A program made the translations under genes and the position numbers. From positions 1-64,000 of the forward strand of contig CADDYW010000013.1 in the NCBI GenBank assembly GCA_902810745.1: 64,000 nt of DNA. The letters run 5' to 3'. Source of the DNA: Chloroflexota bacterium (GTDB lineage: Bacteria; Chloroflexota; UBA6077; FW602-bin22; CADDYW01). The notes under the pieces were generated by a model. The model searched no databases, had not been told where the DNA came from, and saw only the letters and a list, made by a program, of their open reading frames with translations. Below are positions 9,772 through 17,868 of the stretch, one piece after another (the stretch's first letter is position 1; every line of letters starts with the position of its first letter).

Positions 9772-10656
9772 TCAGCTACCCCCGGACGAGGAGCGCCTGC
9801 GGTCACGCCCGCCGCCAGCCGCTGCCAGCTCGGCACGGATCAGATCCCTCATGCGCACCGTCTCGGTCACGACGTCGACGGTCGCACAGTCCGGCGCCCA
9901 GGCGAAATGGACGTACTCGGTCGCGTAGACGCCGTCAAAGCCAGTCGCCTGCAGGCCCGCGATGACCCGGGCAAAATCGACGGTCCCCTGCTCCAGCTCC
10001 GTCTGCAGCGCTCCGGGACGGGCCTGGCGCATATGGATGTGCGCCGTCCGCTGATAGAACCTCTCGTAGGTGGCCTGATCAAAGCCCTGGCAAGCGAACT
10101 GGCCTGGATCATGATTAATTCGGAGATCAGGTATCTCCTCCAGCAGACGCGCGAGCTCGGCAGGCGTATGGATAGCCGCGCCGCGCTGCGCTTCGACGAG
10201 AAGCTCGACGCCTCCCACCGCGGCGACCTCTTTCTTGATCGCCCGCACATTCTCCACGATGGCTGCGAACTGCTGCTGGTCCGTCATTCCTGGCTCGGCC
10301 CGCCCGATCCCGACCTGCAGGTGCGCGATACGACAGCGCTGACAGAAGCAAGCGACCGCCCCGAATAGCTCAAGTCGTCGCCCGCAGTCCGCTGGATCCG
10401 GACTGCTCAAGCGCTCCTTGAACCCAACAAAGCAACCCGAAAGCGTCACTCCAGCGTCAGCCGCCAAATTGCCGATTCGCTCCGCCTCAGCATCCGGGCG
10501 GGTGGCAAGCACGTAGGGATCGAGCTGCTCCGGGTACGTCGCGGCGACGAGATCGACAGCCTCGATCTCCAGCGCCCGGATGATGCGGAATGCCGCGGCC
10601 AGCGGGACGACCCCGAACGAGTGGGTCGTGCAGGCGATCACCGGACCAGTCACCAT
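9772..10656 (-). CDS. sugar phosphate isomerase/epimerase, second TIM-barrel paralogue
   Basis: 294 residues of the same superfamily as the next gene but only distantly similar to it. Visible features are GVELLVEAQRGAAIHTPAEL (Glu metal ligand), LRINHDPGQFACQGFD (Asp/His) and TAHIHMRQARPGALQTELEQG, ending in YATEYVHFAW. It overlaps the preceding dehydrogenase gene by seven bases. Two different isomerase-fold enzymes plus a Gfo/Idh dehydrogenase is the layout seen in inositol-like or keto-sugar catabolism. Function beyond the fold is inferred. Confidence 0.82.
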   Translation of the reverse strand: MVTGPVIACTTHSFGVVPLAAAFRIIRALEIEAVDLVAATYPEQLDPYVLATRPDAEAERIGNLAADAGVTLSGCFVGFKERLSSPDPADCGRRLELFGAVACFCQRCRIAHLQVGIGRAEPGMTDQQQFAAIVENVRAIKKEVAAVGGVELLVEAQRGAAIHTPAELARLLEEIPDLRINHDPGQFACQGFDQATYERFYQRTAHIHMRQARPGALQTELEQGTVDFARVIAGLQATGFDGVYATEYVHFAWAPDCATVDVVTETVRMRDLIRAELAAAGGGRDRRRSSSGGS

Positions 10657-11723
10657 CGTCCGTGCCTCGACGGTCCTTCCCGCTCGAGAGGCTCTTCACC
10701 AATCCGCGGCAATGGCAGCGCGACCTCCCGCCCTTCCGCCTGTGAGATCTTGAGCGCGTGCTCGATCTCGAGAACGGTAAGGCCATCTTCTCCCGTGGCG
10801 GCGTCGGTCTCCGCACCGCGCACCCGCTCGACGAAGGCGCGAATGGCCCTCTCGAAGGCGACGTTGAAGCCGCGCTCCGTTCCCGCGTCGACGGTGATCT
10901 CCGCTTTCTCGGGCCAGCGGGTCAGCCGGCCAATGATGTCGTGGATGACAATGCTGTCGGCGGTCAGTCGCCCTTGCTCGCCGACGATCTCCACGCGCAG
11001 CATATTCGCGTGGAGATCGTCGAAACGGGAGGCGCAGATCACTCCCAGCGCCCCGCTTGCGAACCGCAGGGTCAGGCACACGTTCCGCGACGGCACGTAG
11101 ACAAAATCCGGACACTGTACCCGATAATGGTACCGTGGATCCTCGGTCGCGGTATACTGCCCCACCACCGTCACGACTGGGCCGGCAAGCCACACCAGCA
11201 GATCGATCGCGTGGTGGAAACAGAAGGCATGGGTGTAGGCCGTGACGAGGGCGAGTTGCCCGAGCTCACCCACTGCCAGCCGTCGCTTCACCTCCTGGAA
11301 GATCGGGAAGAAGCGATAGTTGTAATCAACCCCGAGAAAGCGGCCGGTTCGCGCCGCAGTCCTGACCATCGCCTGCCCCCCTGCCAGCGTGTGGGCCATA
11401 ATTTTTTCGCAGAGCACGTCCGCGCCGGCCGCCAGGGCCGCGATGGTTGGTTCAACGTGCTGATCCTCCGGCGTGCACACGTCGACCACGTCCGGGCGCT
11501 CGTGCTCGAGCATCTCGCGATAGTCGGTGTACGCGCGGCAGGCGAAGCGAGTCGCGAACTCCCTCGCTCTTTCCGCGACGATGTCGCAACCGGCGATGAT
11601 CTCGACCCCTGCGAGCTTCTGGTAGGCAGGGCCGTGCTGGCTGGTCGCGATGCCCCCGCAGCCGATCACGGCGACCCGAAGGGGCGGCAGTCCGGCGCCG
11701 GGATTCACTTCATCTCTCCTCAT
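10650..11723 (-). CDS. Gfo/Idh/MocA-family NAD(P)-dependent dehydrogenase
   Basis: 357 residues. The N-terminal Rossmann fold has AVIGCGGIATSQHG, and the middle has CEKIMAHTLAGGQAM, the EKP-like position carrying the active-site lysine (EKIM instead of EKP). The C-terminal Gfo/Idh fold includes HAFCFHHAIDLLVWL. The start at 11723 shares an ATGA overlap with the cyclase stop; a GTG at 11708 with AGGAGAG upstream is the alternative. The enzyme probably oxidises a sugar or cyclitol hydroxyl, feeding the two TIM-barrel enzymes encoded directly after it. Confidence 0.88.
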   Translation of the reverse strand: MRRDEVNPGAGLPPLRVAVIGCGGIATSQHGPAYQKLAGVEIIAGCDIVAERAREFATRFACRAYTDYREMLEHERPDVVDVCTPEDQHVEPTIAALAAGADVLCEKIMAHTLAGGQAMVRTAARTGRFLGVDYNYRFFPIFQEVKRRLAVGELGQLALVTAYTHAFCFHHAIDLLVWLAGPVVTVVGQYTATEDPRYHYRVQCPDFVYVPSRNVCLTLRFASGALGVICASRFDDLHANMLRVEIVGEQGRLTADSIVIHDIIGRLTRWPEKAEITVDAGTERGFNVAFERAIRAFVERVRGAETDAATGEDGLTVLEIEHALKISQAEGREVALPLPRIGEEPLEREGPSRHGRW

Positions 11724-12442
11724 TCCTCGACGATAGCAACCGCCCGGACCGGTGCTGCGGTCGTTCCCATCCACTTCACGGGAAACGCTGCCACCTTGAA
11801 CCCGTGCGGTCGACCGATCTCCCCGAGATTCGCCAGATTCTCCAGGTGGTAGTACTCGTGCGTACACATCACCCGATGTGCCTCCCAGAACTCCTGCCGC
11901 TCGAACATCGCCCACACCGGCGGATCGAAGGTGATCGCATCGATCCCCATCACCTTGATCCCCCGTTCGATCAGCCAGATCGTCGCCTCTGCCGTCATCC
12001 CGCAGTGATCGGTCAGATACCGCTCTTCCCCCTGATACGCTCCCGCACCCGTCCAGATCAATACGATGTCCCCCGGCTTCAGCTGGTAGCTGATCCGCTT
12101 CAGCGCATCCTCAACCTCGTGTGCCCGAATCCCGGCCCCCTTCTCCTTGTGCCGGAAGTCCAGCAGTACCCCGTCCCCGTAGCAGGCCTCCAGAGGAATC
12201 CCCTCGGGCCCCGGGGCGTCGGACACGAGGTGCTTGCGCGCATCGATGTGCGTTCCCACGTGGTCGCTCAGCACGACCAGGTAGCTCGCCGTCAGTGACG
12301 TCACGCCATAGCGGGCCGCGCCAATCTTCTCCGCGAACTCCTCCCAACTCTCATAGAGCACGAGCGCCGGCCGCACGATCCGCGGAAAGGTCACCATCTC
12401 GTTGTGCACCGGCATGCTCAGATCGACGATTCGTACTGTCAT
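11720..12442 (-). CDS. cyclase-family (kynurenine-formamidase-like) metal hydrolase
   Basis: 240 residues of the putative cyclase family. The signature SDHVGTHIDARKHL (HxGTHxDxxxH) supplies the metal ligands, and IPLEACYGDGVLLDF is the usual continuation. Members hydrolyse amide, lactone or cyclic bonds. As the first enzyme gene after the GntR regulator, it may open a ring or cleave a formyl/amide group of the imported molecule. AAGGA precedes the ATG. The substrate is not determinable from sequence. Confidence 0.85.
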   Translation of the reverse strand: MTVRIVDLSMPVHNEMVTFPRIVRPALVLYESWEEFAEKIGAARYGVTSLTASYLVVLSDHVGTHIDARKHLVSDAPGPEGIPLEACYGDGVLLDFRHKEKGAGIRAHEVEDALKRISYQLKPGDIVLIWTGAGAYQGEERYLTDHCGMTAEATIWLIERGIKVMGIDAITFDPPVWAMFERQEFWEAHRVMCTHEYYHLENLANLGEIGRPHGFKVAAFPVKWMGTTAAPVRAVAIVEE

Positions 12443-12496
12443 TCCTTACTCTTCACCATGACACGATGGAAGCTCGATTGGCAGCTTCATCCGACC

Positions 12497-13162
12497 TCAC
12501 TCCGGTAGCCGGCGTCTGACCTGCTCGCTTACCTCCAGGATATGGTCCTGGATCGCGCGCGCAGCGGCGCTGCTGTCACCACCGAGAAGTGCCTGGACGA
12601 TTGGCCGATGCCGATCGGCGTGACAGGAGAGGGGCCAATCGGTAAGCGTCGTCAGCGTGTAGGTCGTGAGCGTCTGCGGATGGAGACCTTCCCAGATTCG
12701 TCGTAGTCGGTGCCAGCCCGCAGCATCCACGATCGCTCGATGGAACGCGATGTCGGCCTCGAGGAGCCGCGTTACATCACTCGCGCGGCCCGCCGCTTCC
12801 ATCTCCTCGATGAGGGCTTCGAGAGTGCGACAGAGCGCGGGGGTCAGGTGCTCCATCGCCCGGCGAATCGCGCGGCATTCCAGATCCGCGCGCAGTGTGT
12901 AGACCTCTTCCACGTCGGTTCGAGAGAGCGACACGACGAACGTACCGCGCCGGGGGCGACTGACGAGCAAACCTTCCTGCTCGAGCTGGCGAAGTGCTTC
13001 ACGGATCGGCGCACGACTGATCTGCATCTGCCGCGCGATCTCCGCTTCGTTGACGCGCTCACCCGGCTTCAGAACGTTGGTCACGACCGCGCGGCGGATT
13101 GCGTCGTAGACCTCTGATCGCAAAGCCCGCTGGATGGGTGGTGCAAAGACCTGCTGAGCCAC
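12497..13162 (-). CDS. GntR-family transcriptional regulator, FCD (FadR) subgroup
   Basis: 221 residues from the GTG at 13162 (CGGAG upstream); the frame is open to an ATG at 13261, but that would add an unusually long tail. The winged helix at about residues 15-80 includes EAEIARQMQISRAPIREALRQLEQEGLL. The C-terminal FCD ligand-binding domain carries the metal-type positions LRADLECRAIRRA, ADIAFHRAIVDAAG and HRPIVQALLGGD. Such regulators usually repress the adjacent catabolic operon until a pathway metabolite binds. Here the target is likely the ten genes downstream on the same strand. Confidence 0.9.
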   Translation of the reverse strand: MAQQVFAPPIQRALRSEVYDAIRRAVVTNVLKPGERVNEAEIARQMQISRAPIREALRQLEQEGLLVSRPRRGTFVVSLSRTDVEEVYTLRADLECRAIRRAMEHLTPALCRTLEALIEEMEAAGRASDVTRLLEADIAFHRAIVDAAGWHRLRRIWEGLHPQTLTTYTLTTLTDWPLSCHADRHRPIVQALLGGDSSAAARAIQDHILEVSEQVRRRLPE

Positions 13163-13507
13163 GAATTGCTCCGAACCGCGGAAACGAGCAGATGGCTCGT
13201 GCTGGTATCGACGATTGTCGACAGATGACAAGCGTCTAATCGATGCGATGCAGCGTATCATATGTCGCGGCGATGGTCAACAGCGGATCTGGCTGGGGTC
13301 GAGGTGGAATAGCGCGACGTGTCGATTACCGGGGGCTATGTCACACCCATATCGCTCGGTGTCGTGCGCTCTCTCGTCGCGACGCAGGGGCCCGCGACCT
13401 CATCAGAGAGGTACTAGGGGCCACGCCGTCCGTGCGGCGCCGGGACGTTGGACCAGTTTCAGGTACCGGAGGGTGTGCCCGACGCGGCCCAATGGCCCCG
13501 CTCCCAC
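13163..13507. promoter_or_regulatory. intergenic region upstream of the GntR gene; weak operator candidate
   Basis: 345 bases without a supported gene between the GntR start and the HxlR stop. Around 13215-13224 the sequence TTGTCGACAG contains a perfect 8-bp palindrome and resembles the TNGTNNNACNA pattern of GntR/FCD operators. No strong -35/-10 pair was found. Short reading frames here look like random open frames in G+C-rich DNA. Confidence 0.35.
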
Positions 13508-13894
13508 TCACTGGTCGCCGTCTCCCTGCCCGACGCGCTTCTCTGACCGGAGGTTCGGGATCGAGGATGAGTCCGTGACCACGCCGCTTGGCGCGAGCCA
13601 GCGCGTCCCGTAGGTGCGCAACGCCTCGACGACTGGCAAAGTATCTCGACCCTTCTGAGTGAGGGTATATTCCACCCGAGGCGGAATTTCGTTGAAGCTG
13701 GTCCGGGTAACGATGCCCTGCTGCTCGAGCTCGCGCAGACGGGAGGCGAGGATGCTCGGACTAATCCCTTCGCCCGAGTGCTCGAGCTCCTTGAAGCGCC
13801 GCGGCCCCGTGGCGAGATCGCGCAGAATGATCAGCGTCCATTTGTCGCCCAGGAGTCGTGCTGCCTCGGCCACTGGACAAAACTCGCCGCTCAC
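13508..13894 (-). CDS. HxlR-family transcriptional regulator
   Basis: 128 residues from the GTG at 13894, which has GGGAGG upstream; an in-frame TTG at 13927 overlaps the likely promoter. The winged-helix HxlR core is typical: CPVAEAARLLGDKWTLIILRDL, RRFKELEHSGEGISPSILASRLRELEQQGIV and RVEYTLTQKGRDTLPV. There is one cysteine near the N-terminus, the position used for redox or electrophile sensing in several HxlR proteins. It is divergent from the YceI gene, with two palindromes between them, suggesting control of both. Confidence 0.9.
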   Translation of the reverse strand: MSGEFCPVAEAARLLGDKWTLIILRDLATGPRRFKELEHSGEGISPSILASRLRELEQQGIVTRTSFNEIPPRVEYTLTQKGRDTLPVVEALRTYGTRWLAPSGVVTDSSSIPNLRSEKRVGQGDGDQ

Positions 13895-13915
13895 GGGATC
13901 TGCCTCCCTGAGAGC

Positions 13916-13921
13916 AGTATA
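13916..13921 (-). promoter_or_regulatory. extended -10 promoter element of the HxlR gene
   Basis: Read on the minus strand the sequence is TGGTATACT, an extended -10 (TGn plus TATACT), 22 bases before the GTG start. No good -35 hexamer is visible at the right spacing. That position is instead occupied by the palindrome 13935-13951, which fits autorepression. Confidence 0.55.
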
Positions 13922-13931
13922 CCACAAGCAC

Positions 13932-13960
13932 TTGACTTTCTACGAGAAAGTTAGTATGGT
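13932..13960 (+). promoter_or_regulatory. sigma-70-type promoter of the YceI gene
   Basis: TTGACT (13932-13937), a spacer of exactly 17 bases, then TATGGT (13955-13960). Transcription would start near 13967, inside the second palindrome. This is the best-matching promoter in the window. Confidence 0.75.
13935..13951. promoter_or_regulatory. perfect palindrome ACTTTCT-N3-AGAAAGT, probable HxlR operator
   Basis: Seven-base inverted repeat with a 3-base centre (ACG). It overlaps the -35 of the YceI promoter and sits at the -35 position of the divergent HxlR gene. A dimeric winged-helix protein bound here would block both promoters. The palindrome is exact; the binding protein is inferred from location. 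Confidence 0.65.
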
Positions 13961-13980
13961 TTCCATAGCGACTATGGAAA
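13960..13980. promoter_or_regulatory. perfect palindrome TTTCCATAG-N3-CTATGGAAA at the YceI transcription start
   Basis: Nine-base inverted repeat with a 3-base centre (CGA), starting in the last base of the -10 element. Its sequence differs from the 13935 palindrome, so it may bind a second regulator or be a second, diverged HxlR site. As RNA it could also form a 5'-end hairpin. Confidence 0.6.
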
Positions 13981-14048
13981 TGATATTAAAGGTGGTCTGC
14001 GATGCCACTCGTTCCGTGGTCGACAACGTTGGCAGGAGTGCTTTCCTC

Positions 14049-14615
14049 ATGGCAATCTCTTCGGTTAGCCCCGGCAGTACCCAAGAAGCGACGACCTATC
14101 AGGTCGATCCCGCGCACACGGTGGTCGAGTTCGCGGTCAAACACATGATGTTCAGTACCGTGAAGGGATACTTCCGGAAAGTGAGCGGCGAGATCGTCTT
14201 CGACGAGACGGATCCAGCTCGGTCGTCCGTCACCGCCTCGGCGGAGGCCGCCAGCGTCGACACCGGCGATCCGAACCGCGACAATCACCTGCGCTCGGCC
14301 GATTTCTTCGACGCGGAGCACTTTCCTACACTGACGTTTGTCAGCAAGCGTATCGAGCGGCAGCACGATGATACCTACCACGTGATCGGCGATCTCACGA
14401 TCCGAGGCATTACCCGCGAGGTGGCCTTCGAAGGCACGTACCTTGGCAAGGGGATCGACCCGTGGGGAAACACCCGTGTGGGTTTCACCGCGACAACCAC
14501 GATCAACCGTAAGGACTGGAACCTCACCTGGAACGCCCCGCTCGAGGCGGGTGGAGTACTCGTCAGCGATCAGGTCAGGATCAGCATCGACGTTCAGGCC
14601 GTGAAGAAGACCTGA
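14049..14615 (+). CDS. YceI-family protein (polyisoprenoid-binding, lipocalin-like)
   Basis: 188 residues. YceI hallmarks are YQVDPAHTVVEFAVKHMMFSTVKG near the N-terminus, VDTGDPNRDNHLRSADFFDAEHFPTLTF in the centre, and GFTATTTINRKDWNLTWN with the closing beta-strands. Members bind isoprenoid quinones or lipids. No signal peptide is evident, so it may be cytoplasmic. The ATG at 14049 has CAGGAG 11 bases upstream. The leader contains the palindrome above, and the gene is divergent from the HxlR regulator, a common pairing for stress- or quinone-responsive control. Confidence 0.92.
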   Translation: MAISSVSPGSTQEATTYQVDPAHTVVEFAVKHMMFSTVKGYFRKVSGEIVFDETDPARSSVTASAEAASVDTGDPNRDNHLRSADFFDAEHFPTLTFVSKRIERQHDDTYHVIGDLTIRGITREVAFEGTYLGKGIDPWGNTRVGFTATTTINRKDWNLTWNAPLEAGGVLVSDQVRISIDVQAVKKT

Positions 14616-14846
14616 CCGACACCTCCTCCGAACCATTTCCTCGCGGGCACCGCCGGTTGCAGCGCGAGGTGACACGCGGGCCGATCTCCAGACGTGGTCT
14701 TGCTCAAAACGACGTGGCCGCTCACTGGGCGCGAGCGCCCGGAGACCCCGGAGATCGGCCCGCCATTCGAGGCCATCGGTCCGCGACCGGCCCTTTCGAT
14801 CTCCGTGTGCTGTCCCGCCCGCGAACCGGTCCACCGGAGATTGCTG

Positions 14847-15869
14847 TCACCGTCCCCACCCGGTTTCCTGCACCGCGGCGCGGTTCAGTAACGGCTTCCA
14901 CCACTCCGGGTGCTCCTGATACCAGCGCACGGTCTCGCGCAGACCCTGCTCAAAGTCGATCGTCGGCTGCCAGTCGAGCTCGCGACGGATGCGCGACGAG
15001 TCGAGCAGATAGCGTCGGTCGTGACCAGGACGATCTTCGACGTAGATCTTCAGCGACTGCGGTAGTCCCAGCGTTCCCAGGATGGCATCTGCGATCTGCT
15101 CGACACTCTTTTCGAGGCCGGTCCCGATGTGATACGTTTCGCCGACCCTGCCACGCTCGAGGATTCGCTCGATTCCCAGGCAGTGATCGACGACGTGAAT
15201 CCACTCGCGACGGTTCTCGCTGTGGCGGTAGAGCGGCAGGGGCTTTCCCTGCAGCGCATTGGTGGTGAACAGCGGGATGACCTTCTCGGGAAACTGGTAG
15301 GGGCCATAGTTGTTCGCGCACATCGAGATGCTCACCGGAACGTGGAAAGTCTCGTGATAGGCGCGCACGACGTGATCGGCCGCGGCCTTCGAGGCGTTGT
15401 AGGGCGTGCGTGGACGGTACGGATCGCCCTCGCGGAACGAGGCCGGGCTGTCGAGGTCGAGGTCGCCGTAGACCTCGCAGGTAGATACGTGGTGGAAACG
15501 ACGAACTCCCTTCCGACGGCACGCCTCGAGTAACGCCTGGGTGCCCAGCACGTTGGTGCGCAGGAACGCTTCTGGATCGAGCACCGCGCGGCTGTTGTGC
15601 GACTCCGCGGCAAAATTGACGATCACCTCGACCCCGTGCTCGCCGATGAGGTGCTCGACGAGCTCGCGGTTGCGGATGTCGCCCTGGACGAAGGTGTAGC
15701 GCTCGCGCTGATCGTCGGTCAGATCGTCGAGATTCGCCGGGTTACCGGCGTAGGTCAGCAGGTCGAGGTTGATAATACGATCCGACGGATGCCGGGCAAG
15801 CCAGAGCCGAATGAAGTTCGACCCGATGAATCCCGCCCCGCCCGTCACTAACAGTCGCTGCTCACTCAC
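14847..15869 (-). CDS. dTDP-glucose 4,6-dehydratase-like protein (RmlB family) with Cys at the catalytic Asp site
   Basis: 340 residues from the GTG at 15869 (GAGG upstream), 19 bases after the stop of the nucleotidyltransferase. It has NAD motif TGGAGFIG at residues 9-16, YNASK (Tyr157/Lys161), NNYGPYQFPEKVIPLF and ADRPGHDRRY-like VEDRPGHDRRY. Overall it follows RmlB closely. The family triad Thr-Asp-Glu is Thr-Cys-Glu here (residues 130-132, STCEVYGDL). Since the Asp donates a proton during C6 dehydration in RmlB, activity may be altered, or the enzyme may belong to a subfamily with Cys. It ends the exopolysaccharide operon. Confidence 0.88.
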   Translation of the reverse strand: MSEQRLLVTGGAGFIGSNFIRLWLARHPSDRIINLDLLTYAGNPANLDDLTDDQRERYTFVQGDIRNRELVEHLIGEHGVEVIVNFAAESHNSRAVLDPEAFLRTNVLGTQALLEACRRKGVRRFHHVSTCEVYGDLDLDSPASFREGDPYRPRTPYNASKAAADHVVRAYHETFHVPVSISMCANNYGPYQFPEKVIPLFTTNALQGKPLPLYRHSENRREWIHVVDHCLGIERILERGRVGETYHIGTGLEKSVEQIADAILGTLGLPQSLKIYVEDRPGHDRRYLLDSSRIRRELDWQPTIDFEQGLRETVRWYQEHPEWWKPLLNRAAVQETGWGR

Positions 15870-15888
15870 GCTCGCCTCGATTCCGATA

Positions 15889-16953
15889 TCACAGGATCCC
15901 CACCTTGCTGAAGTCGCCAAGCCACAGCTTGTAGGCGCGCGGCTTGATCGGCGACCTCGAGATCTCGACGTAGCGTCCGATCAGGCTCTCTTCGATTCGA
16001 TGCGGCACGTCGATGATCTTGCTGTGCTCCAGGATGATGCTGTGCTCGATCTCGCTTCCCTGGATGAAGCAGTGATGATAGATCGACGAGAACGGCCCGA
16101 CGTATGAATCGATAATCTGCGTCTCTTCGCCGATAATTGCCGGGCCGCGGATCACGCTGTTGCGGATCTCCGCGCCGCGCTGAATGACCACGCGCCCCAG
16201 AATCTGGGAGGTGTCGTCGACGGTGCCCAGCATCGCGGGCTCCTGCGTCTCCAGGATCAGGCGGTTTGCCTCGAGCATATCGGCGTGTTTCCCAGTATCG
16301 ATCCACCAGCCCGTAATGATCTTCGGGACGACCGTGAATCCCTGGTCGATCAGCACCTGAATCGTATCCGTGATCTCGAGCTCGCCTCGTGCGGACGGCC
16401 GGATCTGGCGAATCGCATCGAACACATTATGGTCGAACATGTAAATGCCGATGATCGCGAGGTCGCTTGGGGGGTCTTTCGGCTTCTCGACCACGCGAAT
16501 GACACGGTTTCCCCGCACGTCGGCAACGCCGAACGCCTCGGGGTTCGGCACACGATAGAGGAGGATCTGACAGTTCGCCTGGCCGTTCCGAAACTCTTCG
16601 ACCAGCGGCACGATGCCATCGCGGATAAAGTTATCGCCCAGGAAGAGCACGAAGCGATCGCGGCCGAGAAACTCCTCGGCGATTTTCACGCCGTGCGCCA
16701 GGCCGAGCGGAGCCTCCTGGGGGATGTAGGTGATGCGCGCCCCGAACTGACTCCCGTCGCCCACGGCAGCGCGAATCTGATCGCCGGTGTCGCCAATGAC
16801 GATGCCGATGTCGGTGATACCAGCCTCGACGAGGTCCTCGATCGCGTAGAAAAGCACGGGCTTGTTCGCGACCGGCACGAGCTGCTTGGCGCCGGTTACC
16901 GTCAGCGGGCGCAGACGGGTACCCTTCCCACCACTCAAGATGAGGCCCTTCAT
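15889..16953 (-). CDS. glucose-1-phosphate thymidylyltransferase, long form (RmlA/StrD-like)
   Basis: 354 residues. The nucleotidyltransferase motif GGKGTRLRPLTVTGAKQLVPVANKP is at the N-terminus, followed by FLGDNF, EITDTIQVLIDQG and WWIDTGKHADML. The C-terminal third has hexapeptide-like strands (IQRGAEIRNSVIRGPAIIG and on) forming a left-handed beta helix, as in the long StrD-type enzymes rather than the 290-residue RmlA. It makes dTDP-glucose for the dehydratase encoded next. GGAGG precedes the GTG/ATG pair; the start shares one base with the stop of the phosphatase gene (TGATG). Confidence 0.9.
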   Translation of the reverse strand: MKGLILSGGKGTRLRPLTVTGAKQLVPVANKPVLFYAIEDLVEAGITDIGIVIGDTGDQIRAAVGDGSQFGARITYIPQEAPLGLAHGVKIAEEFLGRDRFVLFLGDNFIRDGIVPLVEEFRNGQANCQILLYRVPNPEAFGVADVRGNRVIRVVEKPKDPPSDLAIIGIYMFDHNVFDAIRQIRPSARGELEITDTIQVLIDQGFTVVPKIITGWWIDTGKHADMLEANRLILETQEPAMLGTVDDTSQILGRVVIQRGAEIRNSVIRGPAIIGEETQIIDSYVGPFSSIYHHCFIQGSEIEHSIILEHSKIIDVPHRIEESLIGRYVEISRSPIKPRAYKLWLGDFSKVGIL

Positions 16954-17729
16954 CACCCTGACCTCCAGAATGCCCAGAATGGTTGTGGCTTGCGTGGCTT
17001 CGGTGCAGGAAGCTCGATTGGCTCGTTCTCGATGATCCGCCGCGGGATGTCGGAAACCATCGCCCGCGCGGCGGGTTCGCCAACCAGCGTCACGGCTCGA
17101 TCACGCGCGGCGCTGAGCCTCGGCGGCCGTCGATCGACTCCGTGCGAGTCCGACGCGATGACGTGCGCGAGACGGCCGGCCACCAGCATCTCGGTAGTCC
17201 GTTGGATCTCCGGGCCGAACTCGCCGAGCAGACCGCTCGCGGTCACCTGCACCAGCACGCCCCGCTCGATCAGCGTCACCAGGTAGAACGGATCGCGCCG
17301 AATAATTCGGTAGCGCTCGGCATGCGCGATGATCGGTACGATCCCGTGCACCTGGAGCTCGAAGAGAACGCGCTCGCTATAGGGAGGATAATGCTCGTAT
17401 GGCCACTCGATCAGAAGGTAGCGACTTCCGTTGATGGTCAGAGCCAGGCCGCTCTCCACCTGCTCGACGAGGTCTGGCGAGATGTACGCCTCGCCCCCGA
17501 GGAGCAGTTGTAGCTCCACTCCTTCCCGACGACACGCCAGGCGAACTTCCTCGAGGCGACGCTCGGCATCCACGCGATCCTCGCGGTAGCTCCAGGGGTT
17601 CCGATGCGGGGTGGCGACAACCGTGGTGATCCCGTCATCCCGGGCGACGCGCGCCATCTCCAGCGCGTCGTCAACGGTCGCGGCACCGTCGTCGACACCC
17701 GGGATGATGTGACTGTGGAGATCGATCAC
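16953..17729 (-). CDS. PHP-domain tyrosine phosphatase of capsule/EPS clusters (CpsB/CapC/YwqE type)
   Basis: 258 residues. It begins MIDLHSHIIPGVDDGA (HxH metal site plus the CpsB-specific DDG), then VVATPHRNP, IIAHAERYR and HVIASDSHG, the four metal-binding stations of the PHP fold. Such phosphatases reset the BY-kinase by removing phosphate from its C-terminal tyrosines. The gene starts with GTG. It is separated from the kinase gene by a heptad-repeat element (17754-17857), which otherwise would be a tightly packed operon. Confidence 0.9.
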   Translation of the reverse strand: MIDLHSHIIPGVDDGAATVDDALEMARVARDDGITTVVATPHRNPWSYREDRVDAERRLEEVRLACRREGVELQLLLGGEAYISPDLVEQVESGLALTINGSRYLLIEWPYEHYPPYSERVLFELQVHGIVPIIAHAERYRIIRRDPFYLVTLIERGVLVQVTASGLLGEFGPEIQRTTEMLVAGRLAHVIASDSHGVDRRPPRLSAARDRAVTLVGEPAARAMVSDIPRRIIENEPIELPAPKPRKPQPFWAFWRSG

Positions 17730-17753
17730 GGCTGGTTACGAGCCTGCCCAAAA

Positions 17754-17857
17754 CGCAAAACGCGACATGGGAGATGCCGTGCGAGGGCGCCTGGTCAGCG
17801 GACACCGAGCATCGACAGCGGTCATGCCTCTCGTTTTCCGTTTTGCGCTTTCCGATT
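17754..17857. repeat. heptad palindromic element, copy A
   Basis: Left arm CGCAAAA CGCGACA (17754-17767). Right arm 17831-17857 in inverted orientation reads, on the minus strand, CGGAAAG CGCAAAA CGGAAAA CGAGAGG. The centre is about 60 bases and poorly conserved with the other copies. It lies between the BY-kinase and phosphatase genes of the exopolysaccharide operon, so it would be transcribed as a long hairpin. Confidence 0.7.
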
Positions 17858-17868
17858 CAAGCCGCGCG

